A stretch of DNA of 9,272 nucleotides from Actinomycetes bacterium. Lineage in GTDB: Bacteria > Actinomycetota > Aquicultoria > CAJVYJ01 > JAUVQD01. The translations under genes and the position numbers were made by a program. Below, piece by piece: positions 1 through 5,623 of this stretch. The stretch lies in NCBI GenBank assembly GCA_030598355.1, contig JAUVQD010000038.1:1-9272 (forward strand), read 5' to 3'. The stretch's first letter is position 1, and each line of letters begins with the position of its first letter. A model generated the notes under the pieces. That model did not search any database and was not told the origin of the DNA. It saw only the letters and a list, made by a program, of their open reading frames with translations.

Positions 1-828
1 GTCAGATTCTGACAATAGTTGTTTTTTGGCCACAACGCTTCTCGATATCAGCAAATCAACGATCTTGCAGACATTTAATAAGCTGATCGGAAAACCACCC
101 GGAGCCGAAAAGCTCCGAATTAAAACCGGACGTGCATCTTCTTCGCTCGGATAAGCCGCTGGATCTATTGAAGCCTCTCGCAACATGCCCATCATTTGGT
201 CAAACGTCAAAATGTAGTCAATTGCGCCGCCATCATCTTTTTCAATTTCAGCCTTCTTGGCGATGCATGGTCCGATAAAAACAACTATGGGTTCTTCATC
301 ATATAGCTTTTTCACTAACCGCCCCTGCACGATCATCGGGCTAGCGATTGGAGCTAACTTTCCTATCATGTCCGGATGGAATATTTCAATGTAGTTTACG
401 ACCGCAGGACACGTCGATCGTATTATCGGTCCATTGCTATCACGAGAAAGAAGCTCGGTATATGCCAAAGCCACCATTTCTTCCGCGATAACGAGCTCTT
501 CCACAGTGAAAAATCCCAGGTCTTTCAGGGCGGAGACGAGCTGGGTCCTATCAATACCCGGAAAGACCGCATCTATTTCCGGCGCCAACACTGCGACCAC
601 AGGCTGGCTGGCCAAAAGGTCTCTAATCTGTCCGGCACTATTTTCCGAACTAAACACGCCTTTAGCGCATGTCAAAGTACAGGCTCCGCACGCGATACAC
701 CTGTCGCTTGATATTCCTAAGTCTGATTCTGTTATTTTGATGGCTTTCACCGGACATTTGCGAACACATTCGTAGCAGCGCTGACACAAAGACTCGGTTA
801 TTTTGATGGCCGTTAACGTTTTTATCAT
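1..828 (-). CDS. [FeFe]-hydrogenase-like iron-sulfur protein, probably sensory (3' end beyond window)
   Basis: The reading frame stays open from an ATG at 828 to the window edge: 276 codons, C-terminus missing. Residues 1-60 are a double [4Fe-4S] ferredoxin: C15-C18-C21-C25-P and C44-C47-C50-C54. From about residue 75 it follows the hydrogenase large-subunit C-terminal fold. The L1 region reads STCPAV at 138-143, keeping one cysteine (C140) of the usual TSCCP. L2 is GPCIAKKAE at 186-194, which fits the family. L3 is SAPGGFP at 241-247, where active enzymes have ACPGGC, so both H-cluster cysteines there are absent. From family knowledge, [FeFe]-hydrogenase relatives with altered motifs, often carrying extra sensory domains, act as redox or H2 sensors; I infer that role here. 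GAGGT lies 6 bases before the ATG. It is divergent from a STAS gene. Family assignment is firm; function is inferred. Confidence 0.85.
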   Translation of the reverse strand, partial: MIKTLTAIKITESLCQRCYECVRKCPVKAIKITESDLGISSDRCIACGACTLTCAKGVFSSENSAGQIRDLLASQPVVAVLAPEIDAVFPGIDRTQLVSALKDLGFFTVEELVIAEEMVALAYTELLSRDSNGPIIRSTCPAVVNYIEIFHPDMIGKLAPIASPMIVQGRLVKKLYDEEPIVVFIGPCIAKKAEIEKDDGGAIDYILTFDQMMGMLREASIDPAAYPSEEDARPVLIRSFSAPGGFPISLLNVCKIVDLLISRSVVAKKQLLSESD

Positions 829-885
829 TCTCTGACCTCGGTATGTTTGAGAGAACACAAAAAGCGATAAGAATATATGAAAGCA

Positions 886-914
886 AGTATAGAGCAGAAA
901 ATAAGCGTTTCCAA
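886..914 (-). promoter_or_regulatory. Sigma-70-type promoter for the hydrogenase-like gene
   Basis: On the minus strand TTGGAA (914-909) is followed after exactly 17 bases by TATACT (891-886). These match 4/6 and 5/6 of the -35 and -10 consensus. Transcription would start near 879, giving a leader of about 50 bases before the ATG at 828. No equally good promoter is visible on the plus strand for the STAS gene in the same 829-976 gap. The call is by pattern only. Confidence 0.5.
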
Positions 915-976
915 GAGAGAAACCATAAGAGTGTGGCGTGGGTCAAGAAAGTACTTCCTAAAGAAGCGACAGTAAA

Positions 977-1426
977 ATGAGGAGGAAGCTAGCTATCGAC
1001 GATACGAGCTACGGTAAACCCTTCTCATCAAAATCAGTTTCAGCAAACTGTTCTCTATTCGTAAATTCGGAATCTGAAGCGGTTCCGATTCTCGACATCG
1101 TCGGTGAAGTAGATTTAAGCAGCGCCCCCTGGATGTTTTCTCAGATCTGGCAGTGCAGTCAGAAGGGTTCACGCTCCCTGATCTTGAATCTGGAAAAATT
1201 GGATTTCATGGACTCGTCTGGTCTACAGGTTCTTCTCAGACTACGTGAAAAATTGAAGAACAAAAACCAAGACATAACTTTGGTGAGCCCCCAACCTCAG
1301 ATCAAAAAACTTCTAAGACTAACTGGTTTTGACAAATTGTTTTCTCTTCATGAGAGTAACGAAGAAGCAAAAACGTGGTTTCAGCCTACAGACATCCTTG
1401 GACAACAAGATACAAACATAGTTTAA
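977..1426 (+). CDS. STAS-domain anti-sigma factor antagonist (SpoIIAA/RsbV type)
   Basis: This is a 149-residue soluble protein. The STAS domain covers about residues 26-130, with the hallmark FMDSSGLQ at 77-84; S81 aligns with the serine that the kinase-type anti-sigma factor phosphorylates in SpoIIAA/RsbV, with S80 beside it. In this family the dephosphorylated form binds the anti-sigma kinase and frees a sigma factor or other partner, and a PP2C/SpoIIE phosphatase resets it. No such kinase or phosphatase gene is in the window. Tails of roughly 25 residues before and 20 after the domain make it longer than the usual 105-120. The start is uncertain: no Shine-Dalgarno precedes the ATG, while GGAGGA lies just inside it at 981-986. 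The neighbouring divergent gene encodes a hydrogenase-like iron-sulfur protein, suggesting a redox cue for the switch. Its stop directly abuts the stop of the convergent gene. Confidence 0.88.
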   Translation: MRRKLAIDDTSYGKPFSSKSVSANCSLFVNSESEAVPILDIVGEVDLSSAPWMFSQIWQCSQKGSRSLILNLEKLDFMDSSGLQVLLRLREKLKNKNQDITLVSPQPQIKKLLRLTGFDKLFSLHESNEEAKTWFQPTDILGQQDTNIV

Positions 1427-1906
1427 TTACTTTTTTCGAAGTACCCCAAGCAATAATTTGACAGCCTCATTTGGCGCTGCCGCTCGAAAGGTGCCCGCGC
1501 CGTCTAGACCGGTCGCGTCGATATCAAGTGACTCAAGCAAAACTAATGGACGTCCAAGCTTCAAGGCCATACCGATTTCACTTAAAGTCCCAGCCGCGCC
1601 GCCAATAGCAATAACGCCATCGGCAGCCGAGGCTACAAGATAATTCCGCATGTGCCCGAGGCCGGTTGGCAGAGCAATGCTAAGATGGGGATTAGCTTGA
1701 CTCTTATCGTTCTGAGGCAAAATGCCGACACTAAACCCTCCGGCTTCAGTTGATCCCTTGGCGGCACCCTCCATAACGCCAGAGAGCCCACCACAGACCA
1801 GTACACACTCAGCAACAGCTATTGCTTTGCCTGTCTCCTCGGCCAGCTGAAATTCCCGGGGTGTCGCTTTTGAAGCCCCAATAACCGAGATCATGAGTTT
1901 AGTCAT
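1427..1906 (-). CDS. TIGR00725/LOG-like Rossmann-fold protein
   Basis: A 159-residue cytoplasmic protein of the SLOG (DprA/LOG) Rossmann superfamily, closest to TIGR00725. Visible motifs are the N-terminal VIGAS (8-12), CGGLSGVMEGAAKG (38-51), the GHMRN segment (84-88), and IGGAAGTLSE (101-110), which corresponds to the nucleotide-site PGGxGTxxE of LOG phosphoribohydrolases. LOG proteins release free cytokinin-type bases from nucleotide 5'-monophosphates, but TIGR00725 members have no settled substrate, so only nucleotide binding is inferred. The ATG at 1906 follows AGGCGGTG at short spacing; a second in-frame ATG is 4 codons in. It lies 39 bases downstream of the CDF transporter on the same strand and may be the last gene of the lysC transcript. 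Confidence 0.8.
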   Translation of the reverse strand: MTKLMISVIGASKATPREFQLAEETGKAIAVAECVLVCGGLSGVMEGAAKGSTEAGGFSVGILPQNDKSQANPHLSIALPTGLGHMRNYLVASAADGVIAIGGAAGTLSEIGMALKLGRPLVLLESLDIDATGLDGAGTFRAAAPNEAVKLLLGVLRKK

Positions 1907-1945
1907 AAAACACCGCCTAAATTAACTTTCATACAGAAACAATTC

Positions 1946-2821
1946 TCAATCATAATGTGGATTTACATGGACCATAACGTCGGTTGTACCTTCAACTTCC
2001 GCGATAATACTCGTCTTTACTCTTTTCGCGATTTCATGACCTTCTGAAACGGTCAAGGTGGGATCTATATCAATCTTGATCTCGACAAAAATATCCGGTC
2101 CGAGACTTCTGGCTCTCGCAAAAGCATGCTCAACACCTTCGCAATCCTCAGATATTTCACGAATACTTTCCATTGTCGCGTCTTCGGGAATACGATCCAT
2201 AAGCTCTTGAGTAGCTCTTGTTGCTGTATTGTAGCTAAGCTTAAATATGGCGATTGAGACAACGGCCGCTGCTAACGGATCCAATATCGGATAACCGCTT
2301 CTCGCGCCAGCTATACCGACTAAAGTGGCCAGAGACGTTAATGCGTCTTTACGATGGTCGGCAGCGCTAGCCAAAAGGAGTGAGCTTTTGTATTTACGAC
2401 CCATGAAAGAAACATATTGGTAAAGACTTTCCTTGACTACAATCGTCACGACAGCCGCGACAAGCGCGATCACGCCCGGTACGATTGTATCGCCCTCAAT
2501 AATTGAATAGATGGTGCGACCAACAATCAAGAAACCGGCAATAGCGATGATTATTGAAATCACACCTGTGGCAATCGATTCGGCTCGCCCATGACCATAT
2601 GGATGATCCTGATCAACTGGTTTGCGAGCTATACGAAGGCTGACTAAAACGATGATCGTGGAGACAATGTCCGATAGGGACTCAACCGCGTCAGCGATCA
2701 TAGCCTGACTTCGTCCGACGATTCCAGCGAAGAACTTGAAGATCGTCAGTATCAGCGTAATCGTGATACCTATCCAAGATGTCTGAGTGCTTTTTTGAAA
2801 TCTTTTCTGTAGTTCTGTCAC
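1946..2821 (-). CDS. Cation diffusion facilitator (CDF) metal-ion efflux transporter
   Basis: A 291-residue inner-membrane protein of normal CDF length. Six hydrophobic segments lie at roughly 15-36, 39-62, 82-105, 112-136, 158-173 and 178-197, followed by a cytoplasmic domain at about 205-291 (the metallochaperone-like dimerisation domain of the family). Signature motifs are ADAVESLSD (43-51) in helix 2, HPYGHGRAE (73-81) in the loop after it, and ADHRKDALTS (154-163) in helix 5. CDF proteins exchange divalent cations (Zn, Fe, Mn, Co, Cd) for protons. Aligned to YiiP, the transport site would be E47, D51, D155 and D159, all carboxylates. The start is GTG, because no ATG occurs before residue 41 and the first hydrophobic segment would be lost there. 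It begins 8 bases after asd, so it is probably co-transcribed, although no functional link to amino-acid synthesis is evident. Confidence 0.92.
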   Translation of the reverse strand: MTELQKRFQKSTQTSWIGITITLILTIFKFFAGIVGRSQAMIADAVESLSDIVSTIIVLVSLRIARKPVDQDHPYGHGRAESIATGVISIIIAIAGFLIVGRTIYSIIEGDTIVPGVIALVAAVVTIVVKESLYQYVSFMGRKYKSSLLLASAADHRKDALTSLATLVGIAGARSGYPILDPLAAAVVSIAIFKLSYNTATRATQELMDRIPEDATMESIREISEDCEGVEHAFARARSLGPDIFVEIKIDIDPTLTVSEGHEIAKRVKTSIIAEVEGTTDVMVHVNPHYD

Positions 2822-2829
2822 AGGTTTAT

Positions 2830-3846
2830 CTACTCTTTTAGGCCCGCTCTTACCAAAACCTCAGCTATCTGCACAGCATTTAGAGCCGCGCCCTTGCGAA
2901 GATTATCAGCGACCACCCACAGGTTCAAGCCAGAGGCCAGCGAGTCGTCGCGCCTTATCCTCCCAACATAACAATCATCCATGCCAGCTGCGTTAAGCGG
3001 CATAGGATATTCCGCTTCGCGGGGATTATCGATCACTGTTATGCCGCTCGATTCCGCCAGTATTTTTCGAGCCTCCTCGACATCCACCGGCTCGCTCAAC
3101 TCAACATTGATTGATTCAGAGTGACCGACGACGATTGGCACCCTAACCGTCGTCGCGGTGATCGGCAGATCATCTAGGTCAAGTATCTTCCTGGTCTCAT
3201 GAACCATCTTCATTTCTTCTTTGGAGTTCCCATCATCATCAAAGACATCAATATGAGGAATCAAATTAAAAGCAATCTGGTGAGGATAAGACTCTATGTC
3301 CAAAGGTTTGTCGGCCAAATAAGCTTCGGATTGCGCCATCAGCTCATCTACCGCTTTTTGACCAGATCCGGAAACGGCTTGGTAAGTCGAGACAACTACT
3401 CTCTTCAGGTTCCATCGATCATGGAGGGGTTTAAGAGCCACAACCATTTGTATAGTTGAACAATTCGGATTGGCGATTAGACCATGATGGCCCATGAGAG
3501 CGGCAGGATTTACTTCCGGTACAACCAACGGAACCTCCGGATCCATGCGCCAAGCATTGCTGTTATCAATTACGACAGCGCCGGAATCTCTGGCAATCGG
3601 CGCGTATTCTTCGCTAATCTCTGAGCCCGCGGAAAAGAGAGCTATATCAATGTTCTGAAATGAATCGGCACCCAAAACTTCAACTTCCGTACCCACTCGT
3701 TTCCAGGTTAGACGTTTTCCTTCAGAGCGTTCAGACGCCAGCAGTTTTAGGTGAGAAACAGGAAGGTCCCGGCTTTCCAGGATTTTCCGCATTTGTTCAC
3801 CAACGGCCCCAGTCGCTCCGACGATGGCAACATTATACTCGCGCAT
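2830..3846 (-). CDS. asd: Aspartate-semialdehyde dehydrogenase
   Basis: Reduces 4-phospho-aspartate to aspartate-4-semialdehyde with NADPH, the second step of the aspartate pathway to lysine/diaminopimelate, threonine and methionine; cytoplasmic. Its 338 residues match the usual 330-370. The N-terminal NADP-binding Rossmann motif GATGAVG is at 10-16. The catalytic cysteine is C129 within NPNCSTIQ, and the probable acid/base histidine is H242 in RVPIVVGHSES. The YQAVSGSGQ segment (155-163) is typical of the bacterial enzyme. The ATG at 3846 lies 2 bases after the lysC stop and is preceded by GGGGGC, almost the same ribosome-site sequence as lysC has, so the two genes form a translationally close pair. 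No anomaly was seen. Confidence 0.97.
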   Translation of the reverse strand: MREYNVAIVGATGAVGEQMRKILESRDLPVSHLKLLASERSEGKRLTWKRVGTEVEVLGADSFQNIDIALFSAGSEISEEYAPIARDSGAVVIDNSNAWRMDPEVPLVVPEVNPAALMGHHGLIANPNCSTIQMVVALKPLHDRWNLKRVVVSTYQAVSGSGQKAVDELMAQSEAYLADKPLDIESYPHQIAFNLIPHIDVFDDDGNSKEEMKMVHETRKILDLDDLPITATTVRVPIVVGHSESINVELSEPVDVEEARKILAESSGITVIDNPREAEYPMPLNAAGMDDCYVGRIRRDDSLASGLNLWVVADNLRKGAALNAVQIAEVLVRAGLKE

Positions 3847-3848
3847 AC

Positions 3849-5087
3849 TTAAGCCCCCGGGGACAGACCATCGGCATCTTTAAGATTGAACCCGGCGTGA
3901 AGAGCTCGGACCGCCCGATCGGCGTCTTTTTCTTCTATCACACAAGATATCTTAATTGCTGAGGTACTGATCATATCAATGTTGATTTTATTCTCCGCCA
4001 ATATCTCAAACATACGAGCGGCAATTCCCGGATGACTTCTCATGCCGGCACCAATTAATGAAACTTTGGCAATCTCCTCATCAAAAGCCGACCCTCGTGC
4101 GTCAAGGTCTTTTTCCAATTCCTCGATTGTCTGTTTGCCCCTAACAAAGTCACTAGCCGGCAATGTGAACGAGATATCGGTGATACCTTTTTCGCTGACA
4201 TTCTGGATAATCACATCAACGTTTATTAGAGCGTCGGCCAACGCCCTAAAAACAGCCGCTGCGATTCCAGGTCTATCAGGTACTCCGAAAATCGTTATTT
4301 TCGCTTCATCCAAATCATGCGCTATCGCGCTAACTATCGCTTTTTCCATCATTTCGTCCGACTCCTTTATCACTGTCCCGCCGGCATCAGAAAAACTAGA
4401 CTTTACCTCGATTATAACCTTATGATTACGGGCGTATTCGACCGAACGTACCTGGAGAACCTTGGCCCCCGTGGCCGTCATTTCCAACATTTCCTCATAT
4501 GATACAACCTTCAGCAGCCGGGCATCGGACACGACGCGCGGATCGGCTGTAAAAACGCCGGCAACATCGGTATATATTTCACAGCGCTCAGCTTGAAGTT
4601 TAGCGGCCAATGCTATAGCGGTTGTATCCGAACCGCCACGGCCGAGGGTCGTAATATCGTTATCGTCCGTGACACCCTGAAAGCCGGCCACGATGACAAT
4701 CTTTCCTTTTCCCAGCTCATCAACTATCCGGTCGGCACTCACATCCACTATTCTAGCCTTAGTGTGACTACTGTCGGTCACAATTCCTACTTGGGCTCCA
4801 GTGAGAGATATCGCATCGTGACCAAGGGCCGCTATAGCCATGCAAAGCAGAGCAATTGAAATCTGTTCCCCGGTAGCTAGCAACATATCCATTTCCCGGT
4901 CATGCGGGTCTTGATTAAGTTCGTACGCCATTTCAAGAAGCTCATCAGTGGTTCCGCCAAGAGCGGATACAACTACCACAACGTCAGTTCCTGAGGCTTG
5001 AGTGGTTATGATTTTTTCAGCAACATTTCGTATTTTGTCGACATCGGCTACTGACGTACCGCCGTATTTTTGTACAATTGTTCCCAC
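3849..5087 (-). CDS. lysC: Aspartate kinase, ACT-regulated
   Basis: Phosphorylates aspartate with ATP to 4-phospho-aspartate, the committed step for lysine, threonine, methionine and diaminopimelate. Its 412 residues equal the usual monofunctional length. The kinase domain covers about 1-235: KYGGTSV at 7-13, [11 protein letters not shown] at 147-157, and [12 protein letters not shown] at 173-184. Two ACT domains follow (about 262-330 and 340-405) and bind the feedback amino acids. The QNVS...TDISFT stretch (295-308) keeps positions that, aligned from memory, correspond to feedback residues of the Corynebacterium enzyme (S298, T303, S306). In the second ACT, A377 stands where STSEI usually has glutamate. 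The start is GTG with GGGGG 7 bases before it. An internal start at residue 246 probably yields a separate beta subunit. It has its own promoter upstream and asd follows after 2 bases. Confidence 0.97.
   Translation of the reverse strand: MGTIVQKYGGTSVADVDKIRNVAEKIITTQASGTDVVVVVSALGGTTDELLEMAYELNQDPHDREMDMLLATGEQISIALLCMAIAALGHDAISLTGAQVGIVTDSSHTKARIVDVSADRIVDELGKGKIVIVAGFQGVTDDNDITTLGRGGSDTTAIALAAKLQAERCEIYTDVAGVFTADPRVVSDARLLKVVSYEEMLEMTATGAKVLQVRSVEYARNHKVIIEVKSSFSDAGGTVIKESDEMMEKAIVSAIAHDLDEAKITIFGVPDRPGIAAAVFRALADALINVDVIIQNVSEKGITDISFTLPASDFVRGKQTIEELEKDLDARGSAFDEEIAKVSLIGAGMRSHPGIAARMFEILAENKINIDMISTSAIKISCVIEEKDADRAVRALHAGFNLKDADGLSPGA
4347..4368 (-). promoter_or_regulatory. Internal ribosome site and start for the LysC beta subunit
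   Basis: Inside lysC, AAAGGAG (4368-4362) is followed after 9 bases by an in-frame ATG at 4352, with a second ATG directly after. Translation from it gives 167 residues (3849-4352) made only of the two ACT domains. This is the known arrangement in Bacillus and Corynebacterium aspartate kinases, where overlapping alpha and beta subunits come from one gene and the beta start lies near residue 246-250. The match of position, spacing and motif makes it likely here; expression has not been shown. Confidence 0.7.
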
Positions 5088-5131
5088 TTAAAAGCCCCCG
5101 CGCTTCAGCAATGTTTTACAGAATTGGGCCT

Positions 5132-5161
5132 ATTTTAGCAGGCAAAGCTGTCGACAGGCAA
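5132..5161 (-). promoter_or_regulatory. Probable lysC-asd promoter with a palindrome in the spacer
   Basis: On the minus strand TTGCCT (5161-5156) and TAAAAT (5137-5132) are 18 bases apart, matching 4/6 and 5/6 of the sigma-70 consensus. Transcription would begin near 5125, leaving a leader of about 38 bases, too short for a lysine riboswitch or a peptide attenuator. A perfect 10-base palindrome, CTGTCGACAG (5148-5157), overlaps the inner edge of the -35 box and could be an operator, though so short a palindrome can occur by chance. Confidence 0.45.
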
Positions 5162-5205
5162 GGTGAACGTATAAGGGTTTGGCAAACCGGTAAAAAAGCG
5201 GTGTC

Positions 5206-5517
5206 TTAAGCTGCGTGCCTTACTTCTGTGACCTTATCTCTTGTCACACGTATTTGTTTTTCAATATCGAAAACCAAACGTATCAGCTCAGATATAGCCA
5301 GAAGGCTACCGAAAACAAAGAACCCGTTGGCAACAAACGCGATGAATAGGGTAAAGCCGGCAAACGCTGGGACACTAGTCCCAAGCTGTTGAGACATGAG
5401 ACTAAACTGGATAAGAAAAGTGACACTGGCGATCAAGCTGACTATAAGGCTTACCCAAGCCACTAATTTGAAGACGACCATCATTACTCTTAGAACTCTA
5501 TATTTCCTTTTATCCAA
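5206..5517 (-). CDS. Small two-helix membrane protein of unknown function
   Basis: A 103-residue protein I do not recognise as a named family. A basic N-terminus (residues 2-10, rich in K and R) precedes a first hydrophobic helix at about 11-38. A second follows at about 52-82, and the tail 83-103 is charged and probably helical (DIEKQIRVTRDKVTEVR). The basic N-terminus and charged tail suggest both ends are cytoplasmic. The end of the second helix, AISELIRLVFDIE, resembles small uncharacterised membrane proteins that share an 'ELI..L.DIE' pattern; this comparison is from memory. It starts with TTG, supported by a strong ribosome site; the next candidate start is ATG at codon 12. It sits between the por operon and the lysC promoter, with no terminator obvious on either side. 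Confidence 0.75.
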   Translation of the reverse strand: MDKRKYRVLRVMMVVFKLVAWVSLIVSLIASVTFLIQFSLMSQQLGTSVPAFAGFTLFIAFVANGFFVFGSLLAISELIRLVFDIEKQIRVTRDKVTEVRHAA

Positions 5518-5531
5518 AAGAAACTCCCCTC
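5515..5531 (-). promoter_or_regulatory. Ribosome site fixing a TTG start
   Basis: GAGGGGAG (5531-5524) lies 6 bases before the TTG at 5517-5515. The only alternative starts, ATG codons 12 and 13 of the same frame, have no comparable site and would cut into the first membrane helix. This makes TTG the best start for the small membrane protein. Confidence 0.65.
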
Positions 5532-5623
5532 GTTACTAGCTATATGAAAGTACCCTTAAGAAACGTCTAGTAAACCAGTAGGAACTCTTAGGGGGAGCAA
5601 GCTTATTTTTGGGAGAAGAAATC
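5518..5623. other. Intergenic gap between porB and the small membrane-protein gene
   Basis: These 106 bases hold the ribosome site for the membrane-protein gene at the left end. I see no GC-rich hairpin followed by a T-run and no convincing -35/-10 pair, so read-through from porB into the membrane-protein gene cannot be excluded. Confidence 0.5.

Noticed and set aside
1..13. Perfect odd-centred palindrome GTCAGA-T-TCTGAC
   Set aside because: It is inside the hydrogenase-like coding region and at the window edge; a 6-base arm can arise by chance and nothing else marks it as a site.
434..946. Open frames on both strands overlapping the start of the hydrogenase-like gene
   Set aside because: Their translations show no domain pattern, while the competing minus frame gives two full ferredoxin motifs and hydrogenase motifs.
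941..946. TTGACC as a -35 box on the minus strand
   Set aside because: No acceptable -10 hexamer occurs 15-19 bases downstream; the TTGGAA/TATACT pair is better.
1428..1443. Hairpin TACTT-N6-AAGTA at the convergent gene ends as a terminator
   Set aside because: The stem is short and AT-rich, and no T-run follows it on either strand.
5176..5196. GGTTT-N3-AAACC next to a T-run as a terminator of the small membrane-protein gene
   Set aside because: On the transcribed strand the T-run comes before the hairpin, not after it, so it does not form an intrinsic terminator.
5088..5205. Lysine riboswitch before lysC
   Set aside because: The whole gap is 118 bases and the predicted leader about 38, far too short for a lysine aptamer, and no aptamer-like pairing was seen.
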